The notes: a model not told the origin generated them from the sequence alone. A stretch of 60,793 bases of DNA from an uncultured Selenomonadaceae bacterium (GCA_902778455.1 CACYXR010000017.1:1-60793), one strand, 5' to 3'. Shown: positions 33,872-44,364, counted from the first letter of the stretch. Numbers and translations are program-made.

Positions 33872-35055
33872 CGCTTCACACCTGCTCCCGGAGGCGCGGG
33901 CCGAACCGGGGCCTGCGGTACCGGCTGCGGCTGCTCCGGAACAGGAGCAGCGGGAACTTCCGGAACCGTTTCTTGTACCGGCTCCGAGACTGGCTCCGGC
34001 GTCGGCTGCACCGGTGCGGCAGGTTCAGGCTGTACCGGCGGCGTTTGCGTTTGAACAGGCTGTGGTGCCGTCGGCGGCTGATTTGCCGGAGTCGGCTGCG
34101 GCTGTACGGGCGGCTGCTGTGCCGCTCTTTGCGCCGCTTCCTGCGCCGCAAGCGCGGCCTTCGGGTCTGTCTCCGTCCCGGGCGTCTGTATCGGCGGCTG
34201 CCAAGGCTCCGGCGGAGCCTCCCGGGACGCCACGATCACCGCCACATCCTCCAGCCGCTGAAAATCCGTCGCCGGTTCAATAATTGCATAATGAAGAAGT
34301 CCGCCGCTGTCATTCTTGACGGCAGACACCTTGCCGATCATGATTCCTTTCGGATAAATGCCCCCGAAGCCGGACGTGACGATAATATCGCCTTCCGCCA
34401 TATCCTGCCCCCGCGGCACATTGATCAGACGCGGGTGCATCGCGTCGTCCGGCGTTCCCTTGACGACACCCGCCACGCGTGAACGCTGCACCAAAGCGCC
34501 CGCCGCCGCGCGGGGATCGAGAATCAGCTGCACCTTCGAGGAAATCGGTCCCGCGTCAGTCACGGTGCCCACAAGACCGCGAGCCGTGACTACGGCCATA
34601 TTTTTCTGTACGCCGTGCTGCGTGCCCCGGTCAATGACAATCATACGCGTCCACGTCGCCGTCTCCCGGCCGATGACATGCGCCGCCACAAGATCAAACT
34701 GCGTCGCCGACTGCTTATAGCCCAAAAGCTCCCGCAGGCGGATATTTTCCGCCGCGAACTCGTCCGCCTTCACGTTCTGCATCCGAAGCTGCTCCACTTC
34801 GCTGCGGAGCATTTGGTTCTGCTGATGCACCGTCAGGATATCCCATACGTTCGTCGTCATCCCCCGCACCTGATCCCCCGCCCATGAAGCGGCGCGCTGG
34901 AACGGCGCAAGAAGCGTAATAACCGCAGGGCTGGAAAAGGGCGTCGAAAAACGACCGCGCGCAGCGAAAAAGACGACGCAAAAGACGCTGACCGTAACAA
35001 AAACAAGCAGCCATGTCATGCGCCCGGACTCGCCCTCGCGCTTAACTTTGCTCAT
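33868..35055 (-). CDS. mreC: rod shape-determining protein MreC with long Pro/Gln-rich tail
   Basis: 395 residues, about 110 longer than usual. The core has an N-terminal helix (residues about 14-32), a coiled coil (HQQNQMLRSEVEQLRMQN), and the beta-barrel domains (MIVIDRGTQHGVQKNMAVVT; VQLILDPRAAAGALVQRSR; GDIIVTSGFGGIYPKGIMIGKV) ending near residue 278. The rest is low in complexity: PPEPWQPPIQTPG, an Ala/Gln helix, then many PQP/VQP/EPxP units, ending APPGAGVKR. It would lie in the periplasm. The gene starts immediately after the mreB stop (TAAATG). Confidence 0.94.
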   Translation of the reverse strand: MSKVKREGESGRMTWLLVFVTVSVFCVVFFAARGRFSTPFSSPAVITLLAPFQRAASWAGDQVRGMTTNVWDILTVHQQNQMLRSEVEQLRMQNVKADEFAAENIRLRELLGYKQSATQFDLVAAHVIGRETATWTRMIVIDRGTQHGVQKNMAVVTARGLVGTVTDAGPISSKVQLILDPRAAAGALVQRSRVAGVVKGTPDDAMHPRLINVPRGQDMAEGDIIVTSGFGGIYPKGIMIGKVSAVKNDSGGLLHYAIIEPATDFQRLEDVAVIVASREAPPEPWQPPIQTPGTETDPKAALAAQEAAQRAAQQPPVQPQPTPANQPPTAPQPVQTQTPPVQPEPAAPVQPTPEPVSEPVQETVPEVPAAPVPEQPQPVPQAPVRPAPPGAGVKR

Positions 35056-36093
35056 TTATTTCAACTTCTTCGTCGTCATTACCACGCGCTTCAAAAGCTC
35101 GATGTTCTCCAGCGAGCGCCCCGTTCCTTCGCCGACGCAGGAAAGCGCATCCTCCGATACCAGCACGGGCATACCCGTCTCGCGTGACAGAAGCTTGTCG
35201 AGATTCGTCAGCAGCGCGCCGCCGCCCGTCATCATAATGCCGTGATCCATAACGTCTGCCGCCAATTCCGGCGGCGTCTTTTCCAATGTCGCCTTCACCG
35301 CGTCGATAATCTTGTAAATCGGCTCATTCAAAGCCTCGCGAACCTCGCTGGCCTTGATGTTAAGCGTCTTCGGCAGACCGCTGACAAGATCGCGCCCGCG
35401 GATGTCCATCGCCTTTTCCGTCGCGGGATCCACGATGGCGGAACCGATTGACATCTTAACCTCTTCCGCCGTGCGCTCGCCGATCATCAGATTGTAGACA
35501 CGCTTGACATACTGCACGATGGAAGAATCCATCTCATCGCCGCCGATGCGGATGGAACGGCTCGTCACGATGCCGCCAAGCGAAATGACGGCAATCTCCG
35601 TCGTACCGCCGCCGATATCGACAACCATGCTGCCCGTCGCTTCCTCGACAGGAAGTCCCGCACCGATGGCCGCCGCCATCGGTTCCTCAATCAGGTACGC
35701 TTCCCGCGCGCCTGCCTGCTGCGCCGCGTCGATGACTGCGCGCTTCTCTACCTCCGTCACGCCGGACGGGACACCGACCACCACGCGCGGGCGAACGAAC
35801 GTCTTCGTGTTCATCGCTTTGCGGATGAAATACTTGAGCATCGCCTGTGTCACGTCAAAATCGGCGATAACGCCGTCCTTCATCGGACGGATCGCCACGA
35901 TGTTGCCCGGCGTGCGCCCGATCATGCGCTTCGCTTCCTCGCCGACCGCCAGCACCTCGCCGTTGTCGCTCTTTATCGCCACCACGGACGGCTCGCGAAG
36001 GACAATACCCCTGCCCTTCACATGCACCAACGTATTCGCCGTCCCGAGATCGATTCCCATGTCACGCGAAAAACCGCCAAAAATGCTCCACAT
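35056..36093 (-). CDS. mreB: actin-like rod shape-determining protein MreB
   Basis: 345 residues. Actin-fold motifs: [18 protein letters not shown] (phosphate 1), [18 protein letters not shown] (phosphate 2), and [19 protein letters not shown] (adenosine). It polymerises at the inner membrane and steers the elongasome. ATG 36093 has AGGAG 12 bases ahead, and one or two promoters lie in the 280-base gap upstream. First gene of the shape/division operon. Confidence 0.97.
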   Translation of the reverse strand: MWSIFGGFSRDMGIDLGTANTLVHVKGRGIVLREPSVVAIKSDNGEVLAVGEEAKRMIGRTPGNIVAIRPMKDGVIADFDVTQAMLKYFIRKAMNTKTFVRPRVVVGVPSGVTEVEKRAVIDAAQQAGAREAYLIEEPMAAAIGAGLPVEEATGSMVVDIGGGTTEIAVISLGGIVTSRSIRIGGDEMDSSIVQYVKRVYNLMIGERTAEEVKMSIGSAIVDPATEKAMDIRGRDLVSGLPKTLNIKASEVREALNEPIYKIIDAVKATLEKTPPELAADVMDHGIMMTGGGALLTNLDKLLSRETGMPVLVSEDALSCVGEGTGRSLENIELLKRVVMTTKKLK

Positions 36094-36131
36094 TTCTCAG
36101 ATAAGCTCCTTCCTCAATACACCACAATATA

Positions 36132-36206
36132 CCATTTAGAAACAATGTTCCTATACCTTGCCATTTTCAAGCTATAGTATTGTACCACACCTTTGCCATT
36201 TAGAAA
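36132..36206 (-). promoter_or_regulatory. candidate tandem promoters of mreB built on a repeated motif
   Basis: CCATTTAGAAA occurs at 36132-36142 and 36196-36206. Reading minus, each copy is followed by a TGTGGT-containing -10 region. The upstream one gives TTTTCT (36202-36207), 17 bases, extended TGTGG-TACAAT (36179-36184); the other has TGTATT. The rest of the 36094-36374 gap is AT-rich. Confidence 0.5.
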
Positions 36207-36318
36207 ACGCTTGAAAAAAATTTTTTCGCACGTCGCTAAAAACAAGTGCTATTCCAAGCTTTCAGGACGATTCACAGAAACTTATTGTCGGACAGTTCCT
36301 TATTTTCTTTCAATCTGA

Positions 36319-36324
36319 TATAAT
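36319..36324 (+). promoter_or_regulatory. candidate -10 box for the HerA-like gene
   Basis: A perfect TATAAT 50 bases before ATG 36375; the hexamer 17 bases upstream (TTCCTT) is a poor -35. Confidence 0.45.
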
Positions 36325-36374
36325 ATTCTTGTTTGAAAAACGGCGGAAGGCGCCATGAATTGAAGGAGGCTCTT

Positions 36375-38039
36375 ATGTTTAAGGACGGAAAGGTTTGGAT
36401 TGCGCAAAACGACCAGAGGGAAAACATTTTCATTTTGCCGAAGATGGCGAACCGTCACGGGCTCGTGGCCGGAGCCACCGGTACCGGCAAGACCGTCACA
36501 CTGAAGGTGATGGCGGAATCGTTCAGCGAAATGGGCGTCCCCGTATTCATGGCCGACGTCAAGGGCGACATCGCCGGAATGCTTTGTCCCGGCACGGACA
36601 GCGAGGATATGCAGAAACGCATCGCGAAATTCGGCCTCGCGGAAGCCGGTTTCAGCTATAAGGGCTGCCCCGTGACGCTTTGGGATATTTTCGGCAAGAA
36701 CGGCATCCCGCTTCGCACCACCGTTTCGGAAATCGGGCCGCTGCTCCTCGCGCGCATCCTGGAGCTGAACGACCTGCAAAGCGCTCTTTTGAACATCATC
36801 TTCAAGATTGCCGACGACAACAATCTGCTCCTGATCGACACGAAGGACATCAAGGCGTGCATCAATTATATCCAGGACCATCGGGGCGACTTCGAGCCGG
36901 ACTACGGCAAGATGAGCGCCGCATCGCTTTCGGCGATCCAGCGCGCGATTGTCGCTTTGGAGCTTGCCGGCGGCGACGTGTTCTTCGGCGAGCCCGCGCT
37001 GAACATCCACGACTGGATGACGCAGGACATGGGCAAGGGCATGATCAACATCCTCGACAGCGAAAGCCTGATCAGCAACGGCAAGCTCTACTCGACCTTC
37101 CTGCTCTGGATGCTGTCCGAGCTGTTCGAAACGCTGCCCGAGGTCGGCGACATGCCGAAGCCGAAGATGGTCTTCTTCTTCGACGAAGCGCATCTGCTGT
37201 TCGACGGCGCGTCGAAAGCGCTCCTCGACAAGATTGAGCAGGTTGTCAAATTGATCCGTTCGAAAGGCGTCGGCGTCTATTTCTGTACGCAGAATCCGCG
37301 CGATATTCCTGACGGCGTGTTGGCCCAGCTCGGCAACAAGATTCAGCATGGCCTTCGCGCATACACTCCCGCCGAGCAGAAATCCGTCAAGGCGGCGGCG
37401 GCCTCCTTCCGCGAGAATCCCGCCTTCGACGCCGTGGAAGTCATCCAGGCTCTCGGCACGGGCAAGGCGCTCGTCTCGTTCCTCGGCGAGGACGGCGTAC
37501 CCGGCATGGCGCAGAAGGTATCGATCCTGCCGCCCCAGTGCAGCATGGGAGGCATCACCGAAAACCAGCGCGACCAGGCAATCAAAGGCAGCATGCTATA
37601 CGGCAAATATGCGGAAAGCTACGATTCCGATTCAGCTTATGAATTCCTGATGCGTCACGGGCAGGAGGAAGCGGCCGCCCGCCAGCGCGCCGCCGAAGAG
37701 GCGGAGCAGGCGAAGGAAGACGCGCGGCTCGCAAAGGAGCAGGCAAAAGAAAACGCCCGTCTCGCGAAAGAGCAGGCGAAAGAGGAAGCGCGCATCGCCC
37801 GCGAGCAGGCGAAGGAGGAAGCGCGGCTCGCAAAGGAAGCGGAAAAACAGGCCGCCGCTGCGGAACGCGCGAAGAACCAGGCCATCAAGTCCGTCGGCAA
37901 CAGCGTCCTCGGCACCGTTGGCCGCGCCGTCGGAAAGAGCCTCGGCGCCACCGCAGGCGGCTCCTTCGGCAAAACCCTAGGAGGAAACCTCGGCGCCAGC
38001 CTCGCCCGCGGCATTTTCGGAACGCTGTTCAAAGGATGA
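36375..38039 (+). CDS. HerA-like (DUF853) ATPase with charged repeat tail
   Basis: 554 residues from ATG 36375 (AAGGAGG 6 bases ahead). The N-terminal 420 residues form a HerA/FtsK-superfamily ATPase of the DUF853 family: Walker A GATGTGKT (residues 33-40), VFMADVKGDIAGM, Walker B PKMVFFFDEAHLLFD, a sensor-like YFCTQNPRDIPDGVLAQLGNKIQH and a RxxxP-type end. Then residues about 435-500 are a charged helix of repeated AKEQAKEEARL units, followed by a Gly/Ala-rich end (VGRAVGKSLGATAGGSFGKT onward). Family members are suspected DNA translocases or helicases; no nuclease gene such as NurA is adjacent. The only plus-strand gene between 14 and 60 kb. Confidence 0.88.
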   Translation: MFKDGKVWIAQNDQRENIFILPKMANRHGLVAGATGTGKTVTLKVMAESFSEMGVPVFMADVKGDIAGMLCPGTDSEDMQKRIAKFGLAEAGFSYKGCPVTLWDIFGKNGIPLRTTVSEIGPLLLARILELNDLQSALLNIIFKIADDNNLLLIDTKDIKACINYIQDHRGDFEPDYGKMSAASLSAIQRAIVALELAGGDVFFGEPALNIHDWMTQDMGKGMINILDSESLISNGKLYSTFLLWMLSELFETLPEVGDMPKPKMVFFFDEAHLLFDGASKALLDKIEQVVKLIRSKGVGVYFCTQNPRDIPDGVLAQLGNKIQHGLRAYTPAEQKSVKAAAASFRENPAFDAVEVIQALGTGKALVSFLGEDGVPGMAQKVSILPPQCSMGGITENQRDQAIKGSMLYGKYAESYDSDSAYEFLMRHGQEEAAARQRAAEEAEQAKEDARLAKEQAKENARLAKEQAKEEARIAREQAKEEARLAKEAEKQAAAAERAKNQAIKSVGNSVLGTVGRAVGKSLGATAGGSFGKTLGGNLGASLARGIFGTLFKG

Positions 38040-38057
38040 GAAAAAGACGGTAAAGAA

Positions 38058-38103
38058 AATGGGTTGTCGCAAAGAAGCAGTTTTCTTCCTGCGGCAACCC
38101 ATT
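38058..38103. terminator. bidirectional terminator between convergent ATPase genes
   Basis: AATGGGTTGTCGCA (38058-38071) and TGCGGCAACCCATT (38090-38103) form a 14-bp stem with one mismatch or wobble. The minus side has TTTTCTTTA, the plus side CTTTAT. Confidence 0.75.
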
Positions 38104-38105
38104 CT

Positions 38106-39317
38106 TTATGAATTTATCATCCAATGCAAAACATTATATTTTCTGATTCCTTCAAAATCAGCTTCCGCGTTTATGTCGTCCAACGTCAGCAAAATCTTCG
38201 GATATTGATCCTTGATATTCAGCAGCGGTTTCAATTCACGTTCCAACACATCCGGCTGCTGAGTGGATTCCGAAACCTGATAGTATTCGAGCCCGTCCCC
38301 GTTTCGGGCGACAAAATCCACTTCCCCGTTGGCCGCTGCTCCGACATAGACTTGATAACCTCGCCGCAGCAACTCCAAATAAACCATGTTTTCCAAAACA
38401 TGTCCTGTATCCTGCCCCTTCCGCCCTACAAGCAGGAAACGAAGCGCGGCGTCCGCGACATAATATTTCGGATTCAGCTTCAATATCTCCTTCCCGCGCA
38501 AATCAAAACGATCCGCCTGGTAAATGAGGAAGCCATCCTGCAAACCGGAAAGGTATCGCTCCACAGTTTTGCCGTCGATTTTTCGTCCGGCGCTCGCCAT
38601 CGCGTTTGCAATCTTGCGCGAGGAAAGCAGGCTGCCTATATTGGCGAAAACATATTTAGTGACGCTCTCGAGCATTTTCACATCGTTGACGCCTATGCGA
38701 GCCACGATATCTTTCAGCAGGACGGTATTATATATACCGAGCAAATATTCCTGTATATCCTGTTCGCGCCCGCCAAGCTGCAGGGCATAGGGAAAAGAGC
38801 TTTCCGTCGTGTATTTTTCATAAAGCTCCCGCAGCGTATATTGCTCCCGCATCCCGTCCGCGGAGCAAAATTCTGCGAATGAAAGAGGAAGCATCCTAAG
38901 TTCCACATAACGACCGGAAAGGAACGTCACCAAATCCCCCGACATGAAATACGCGTTGGAGCCGGTGATATAGATATCCACATTTCCCTTGATGAAAAGG
39001 CTGTCCACCGCTTTCTCGAATTGCGGGACATGCTGTATTTCATCCAAAAAGACATAGTTCCATTTTTTCGGAGCCAATCGCTCTTCAATATAATGATACA
39101 GCGCATGATATTCCTGCAAATCCTCAAACGCAATATCCTCAAAATTAATTGCCTGTATTTGCGCCGCTTCCACTCCGTCCGTCAAAAGCCGCTCCCTGAA
39201 TAAGGAAAACAGCGTAGATTTCCCACAACGCCTTACCCCCGAAACAACTTTAATAATGTGGCGTTCGCGATTACGGTACAAAAAATCCATATAGTTGTCT
39301 CTGGCAATCCATTTCAT
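38106..39317 (-). CDS. AAA ATPase with DUF4143 C-terminal domain
   Basis: 403 residues. ATG 39317 is chosen: GGAGG sits 7 bases ahead, whereas the frame extends upstream without signals and a second ATG at 39323 abuts the same site. The N-terminal AAA_14 domain has Walker A VVSGVRRCGKSTLFSLFRE and Walker B YVFLDEIQHVP, then TGSNAYFMSGDLVTFLSGRYVEL. The DUF4143 end has YYVADAALRFLLVG, GHVLENMVYLELLRRGY and a PD-(D/E)xK-like EVDFVARNGDGLEYYQV. These widespread ATPases have no agreed role (toxin or selfish-element links have been proposed). Monocistronic. Confidence 0.9.
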   Translation of the reverse strand: MKWIARDNYMDFLYRNRERHIIKVVSGVRRCGKSTLFSLFRERLLTDGVEAAQIQAINFEDIAFEDLQEYHALYHYIEERLAPKKWNYVFLDEIQHVPQFEKAVDSLFIKGNVDIYITGSNAYFMSGDLVTFLSGRYVELRMLPLSFAEFCSADGMREQYTLRELYEKYTTESSFPYALQLGGREQDIQEYLLGIYNTVLLKDIVARIGVNDVKMLESVTKYVFANIGSLLSSRKIANAMASAGRKIDGKTVERYLSGLQDGFLIYQADRFDLRGKEILKLNPKYYVADAALRFLLVGRKGQDTGHVLENMVYLELLRRGYQVYVGAAANGEVDFVARNGDGLEYYQVSESTQQPDVLERELKPLLNIKDQYPKILLTLDDINAEADFEGIRKYNVLHWMINS

Positions 39318-39437
39318 TTTCATCCCTCCTGTATTAGGATTATACTCCGCATTTTTCTTATTTGCAACAAAAGTGCGGAATTCATTCCACACTTTTGCAT
39401 AATTTATGAACGACACCAAAGACTGATACTCAGAATG

Positions 39438-39488
39438 AAAAACACCCTTTATGAAAAGCAGCTCATTTGCCTTCATAAGGGGTGTTTC
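39438..39488 (-). terminator. intrinsic terminator after pyrR
   Basis: AAACACCCTTTATGAA-type arm (about 39439-39455) pairs with TTCATAAGGGGTGTTT (39472-39487), with one bulge or wobble. T5 follows on the minus strand. It ends the sepF-pyrR operon. Confidence 0.75.
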
Positions 39489-39496
39489 TTTTTCCT

Positions 39497-40054
<558 letters not shown>

Positions 40055-40065
40055 TCATCCCCCTA

Positions 40066-40967
<902 letters not shown>

Positions 40968-40971
<4 letters not shown>

Positions 40972-41432
40972 TCCCGCTCCTTCTCCCCGTCGCGCATAAG
41001 CGCGTAGATAAGGCAGGCAACGCCTACGCAAATCCCGATGTCCGCGATATTGAACACCGGCCACACCCGAAAATCGAGAAAATCAATCACGCGCCCCAGT
41101 CGTATGCGGTCAATCAAATTTCCCACCGCGCCGCCCAAAAGCAACGCCGCACCAAAGCGCACCATGCGCCCGGACTCATAGAGACGCCGGTACATCGCGC
41201 CCGCCCCGAGAACCACCAGAATCCCCGCGACAATAAAAATCCATCGTTGGTTCGCGAACATCCCAAACGCCGCGCCGGGGTTTTCGATATAGGTGATATG
41301 GAAAATCCCTGACAGCACGGGAATGGATTCCCCCAGCTGCATCGTCCTCGCAATTCCCAGCTTTACCATTTGATCCGCCAGAATGAGGAAAAAACTGACG
41401 GCCAATACAGACAAATTCAAAACCTCAATCAT
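40968..41432 (-). CDS. lspA: lipoprotein signal peptidase II
   Basis: 154 residues, four membrane helices. The aspartyl protease dyad is in GNLIDRIRLGRVIDFLDF and FNIADIGIC; VKLGIARTMQLGESIPVL and YIENPGAAFG are also diagnostic. It cleaves lipoprotein signals after diacylglyceryl transfer. ATG 41432 overlaps the divIVA stop by 8 bases. Confidence 0.96.
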
Positions 41433-42099
41433 TTCCTTTTCGCATCTCTGCTTCTCTTTGCTGCGCAAGCACGCGGGCGTCCGTTTCCACCGGAGTCCCC
41501 ATCTGCTGTCCGCGCCATGAATTGAAAACCGGCGGCTCCGGCTTGGCCGCTTCCGGCGCGGCAGCCTCCGACTCCGTGGAAGGCGCCGCGGCTTGCAGAC
41601 TTTCCTCCGCACCGATGATTTCCGTCAGACCGTCGGCGTTCAGTATGGCCAACTCCGAGCGGAGCAGCGAACGCAGGCGCACGATAAACTGCTTTTCCCG
41701 CGCGACGCCAGCCTCATAAACGGCCTGTTGGTCACGCACTTTTACCATCGCATCATCCATGCGGCGCTGGATTGCCATTTCCGTCTGATGGCGAAGTCTG
41801 TCGCAATCCTCTTTCGCCGCCTGCTCCATCTCCGCCACGCGCTCCTTCGCGCTTTCCACGACATCCTCCGCCGTCTTTTGGGCCACCGCCAGCGTATCCT
41901 GGAGATTCTTCTCCATTTCCTGATACTGGGCGACCTTCTTTTGCTCCAGCGAAAGGTCGTCCTCCAGCTTGGAGATTTTCTTCATCATTTCCTCGACGCT
42001 TTCAATGATCTCGTCGAGAAAATCGTCGACCTCCTCCTCATTGTATCCGCGAAAACCGCGGCTGAATTCCTTGTTATGTATATCTGCGGGCGTCAACAT
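41425..42099 (-). CDS. divIVA: DivIVA domain protein
   Basis: 224 residues. ATG 42099 gives the canonical start MLTPADIHNKEFSRGFRGYNEEEVDDFLDEI; an upstream in-frame ATG 42126 overlaps the ylmH stop and is an alternative. The membrane-curvature N-domain is followed by a long coiled coil (about 30-150) and a Pro/Ala-rich end (AAPSTESEAAAPEAAKPEPP). It marks poles and septa. Here it coexists with MinE. Confidence 0.93.
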   Translation of the reverse strand: MLTPADIHNKEFSRGFRGYNEEEVDDFLDEIIESVEEMMKKISKLEDDLSLEQKKVAQYQEMEKNLQDTLAVAQKTAEDVVESAKERVAEMEQAAKEDCDRLRHQTEMAIQRRMDDAMVKVRDQQAVYEAGVAREKQFIVRLRSLLRSELAILNADGLTEIIGAEESLQAAAPSTESEAAAPEAAKPEPPVFNSWRGQQMGTPVETDARVLAQQREAEMRKGND

Positions 42100-42122
42100 C
42101 TGTATATTCCCTGCCTTTCCTA

Positions 42123-42911
42123 TCATAAATACCGCCGAAGCGAAATCCCGATGCGTCCCTTTTTTGTCTTGCCGCGCACTTCGACCACTTCCACCCGGCC
42201 TCGGCCGCGCATCGAAAAAACGTCCCCTTCCTTCACCGCCTGCGACGCGCTCTTCACCGGCTGCCAGTTCAGCCTGAGCTTTTCCGTCTCGATATCGGAA
42301 GCGGCTCGACTCCGCGAGATACCGAATCCGGCTGCCGCCACGGAATCCGCGCGGAGCGAGGCCACCGTCGCGCTGATTTCTTTCGTCCGCTCCTCACGGG
42401 GCGTGATGGATTCCGTGCTGTCCTCCGCCACGCTCACATGAGCCGCGCCGATCATCGTCCATTCGGCCAGCAGGAATTCCGCCATTTTTCGGTTTGTCAG
42501 CACGCGCACCGCGCCCGCCGTCACCAAGATATCCCCGATTTTGTCCCGCTCAACACCAAGCCCCGTCAGCGCGCCCAACACATCGCGATGCGAAAGCCGC
42601 GCGAACTCTGCGTTCCACTCTGCGCGGACCACCGCAATATCAAAAGACGGCGCGCCCCCGAAATCCGCGTGCGCAAAAACCGCCTTCTGCCGCTCCGCGC
42701 CGGGATACCCGCCGTCAAACAAAACGGAGACGCCGTCATAATTCGCCGCCACCGTCTCCGCAATTTCCATCCCATAGGGGTCAAGAAAGTCCGACTCCCG
42801 AAATTTTCTTGACTTAACCGTTTGCTCCGCCAGATCGACAAGACGGGCAGCCAGCGCTTCCCCTTCCGTCCCGCGGTAAAACCTCGTGATTTTTTCCCGT
42901 GCCGTCGTCAT
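42123..42911 (-). CDS. ylmH: YlmH-like S4-domain RNA-binding protein
   Basis: 262 residues. An N-terminal domain (FLDPYGMEIAETVAANYDGVSVLFDGGYPGAER) is followed by RLSHRDVLGALTGLGVERDKIGDILV and a C-terminal S4 domain (VASLRADSVAAAGFGISRSRAASDIETEKLRLN, VKEGDVFSMRGRGRVEV). YlmH proteins bind stalled ribosomes or tRNA and sit in division operons. ATG 42911 overlaps the proC stop by ATGA. Confidence 0.93.
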   Translation of the reverse strand: MTTAREKITRFYRGTEGEALAARLVDLAEQTVKSRKFRESDFLDPYGMEIAETVAANYDGVSVLFDGGYPGAERQKAVFAHADFGGAPSFDIAVVRAEWNAEFARLSHRDVLGALTGLGVERDKIGDILVTAGAVRVLTNRKMAEFLLAEWTMIGAAHVSVAEDSTESITPREERTKEISATVASLRADSVAAAGFGISRSRAASDIETEKLRLNWQPVKSASQAVKEGDVFSMRGRGRVEVVEVRGKTKKGRIGISLRRYL

Positions 42912-43717
42912 TTCGTCTTGCCCAGCTCCTCCGAACGTTCCGTCGCGGCAAGCACCGCGTCAATCAGCGCGCCGCGCACGCCCTTGTTTTCCATCACGCG
43001 CACGCCTGCGATGGTCGTCCCGGCAGGTGAAGTCACTTGGTCACGCAGCACATCGGGATGCTTGCCTGTTGCCAGCACCATCTGCGCCGCGCCGAGCATC
43101 GTTTGCGCCGCCAAAAGAGTAGCCGTTTCCCGCGGCAGTCCCGCCATCACGCCGCCGTCCGACAACGCATCGATCATCAGGAATCCGTACGCCGGTCCGC
43201 TGCCCGAAAGCCCCGTCACCGCGTTCATCATCGACTCCTGCACCTTCACCGCGCGCCCGCAGGCGGATAAAATTTCCTCGACAATTTGCACGTCCGCGCG
43301 CTCCGCCTTTTCATTCAAGGCGTAAGCCGACATACCGGCGCCCACCGAAAGCGGCGTATTCGGCATGATGCGAACAATCGGCTGTTTCGTGAAATGCGCC
43401 TCCAGCGACGCCAAGGTCAGCCCCGCCACGATAGACGCCACCACAGTCGTTTCCGGCGTCTTCGGCGCGACCTCCCGCATTGCGGCTTGTACCGCCTGCG
43501 GCTTTACCGCCAAAATCAGCGTATCAATATTCGAAATAAAACCGTCCGCCCCCACCGAGGCATGGACATGATACGTATCGCGAAAGAACGCGCAACGATC
43601 CTCGCTCAAATCGGAAACGAAAATCAAATCAGGATCGCACCCCATACGCTCCGTCAGTCCCGCTACAATCGCCGAGGCCATCATTCCGCCGCCGATAAAA
43701 CCGATTTTTCCTTTCAT
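42908..43717 (-). CDS. proC: pyrroline-5-carboxylate reductase
   Basis: 269 residues from ATG 43717. The Rossmann motif is KIGFIGGGMMASAIVAGL; the C-terminal dimer domain has LSGSGPAYGFLMIDALSDGGVMAGLPRETA and TSPAGTTIAGVRVMENKGVRGALIDAV. It makes proline from P5C with NAD(P)H. The gene occupies the place of ylmE/ylmG-region genes in the division operon, as in several Firmicutes. Confidence 0.95.
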   Translation of the reverse strand: MKGKIGFIGGGMMASAIVAGLTERMGCDPDLIFVSDLSEDRCAFFRDTYHVHASVGADGFISNIDTLILAVKPQAVQAAMREVAPKTPETTVVASIVAGLTLASLEAHFTKQPIVRIMPNTPLSVGAGMSAYALNEKAERADVQIVEEILSACGRAVKVQESMMNAVTGLSGSGPAYGFLMIDALSDGGVMAGLPRETATLLAAQTMLGAAQMVLATGKHPDVLRDQVTSPAGTTIAGVRVMENKGVRGALIDAVLAATERSEELGKTK

Positions 43718-43728
43718 CTTCTCTTCCC

Positions 43729-44220
43729 TTACTTCTTCAGCCACGACATATCCGTCGGAATCGACCCTCGGTCCTGCGTATACGATACGCTGACATTGCT
43801 CGGCGCGCAAAGGAACACATTATGTCCCAGCTTCTTGATATCGCCCGCGATCGCATAGGTCGTGCCGCTGATAAAATCAATGATGCGATGCGCTTCGTCC
43901 GCGTCCGTATGCTCAAAATTGATGACGACGGGACGCTTTTCCTTCAGGCAGTTTGCCACCTGCTGCACATCGTCAAAGGTCTTCGGCTCGATGACAACCA
44001 CCTTCATTTTCGAGCGAAGCGCGCCATTGGCCGCCGCCTGAATATCCACCACGTTGGAAGGCATAGCAGAGCGCGGCGCGGTATATGCCGCTTTCGGTTC
44101 AGCAGAAGCAGGCTTCGACTGTTCCTCTTCTTCCTCCAAATATTCGTCTTCCAAAAGCTCGTCGTTTTCCGACGAATCCGTCAGCCCCAATTTGCCGCAA
44201 ACTTTCTTCATGAACCCCAT
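43729..44220 (-). CDS. sepF: cell division protein SepF
   Basis: 163 residues. An N-terminal amphipathic membrane helix (MGFMKKVCGKLGL), a very acidic linker (ENDELLEDEYLEEEEEQ), and the FtsZ-binding domain (KMKVVVIEPKTFDDVQQVANCLKEKRPVVINFEHTD; RIIDFISGTTYAIAGDIKKLGHNVFLCAPSNV). SepF ties FtsZ to the membrane. First gene of the operon, with promoter at 44272-44299. Confidence 0.95.
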   Translation of the reverse strand: MGFMKKVCGKLGLTDSSENDELLEDEYLEEEEEQSKPASAEPKAAYTAPRSAMPSNVVDIQAAANGALRSKMKVVVIEPKTFDDVQQVANCLKEKRPVVINFEHTDADEAHRIIDFISGTTYAIAGDIKKLGHNVFLCAPSNVSVSYTQDRGSIPTDMSWLKK

Positions 44221-44271
44221 GGAAACTTCCCCCTCATTAAACTACGTTTACGAGCATACTTCAATAAGTTT

Positions 44272-44299
44272 ATTATATCAGACAAATCCGCCGCCGCAA
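44272..44299 (-). promoter_or_regulatory. sigma-A promoter of the sepF operon
   Basis: TTGCGG (44294-44299), a 16-base spacer ending TGA, and a perfect TATAAT (44272-44277) on the minus strand, about 50 bases before the sepF ATG. Confidence 0.75.
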
Positions 44300-44364
44300 C
44301 CCCTTTTTTCGCATAGAAGGCAAGATTTTCAAAAAGCGGCATGCGTGCAGACGAAAATCAAAGC

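Noticed and set aside
37680..37850. Tandem-looking repeats resembling a small repeat array
   Set aside because: They are in-frame codons for the AKEQAKEEARL helix of the HerA-like protein, not CRISPR or a minisatellite with spacers.
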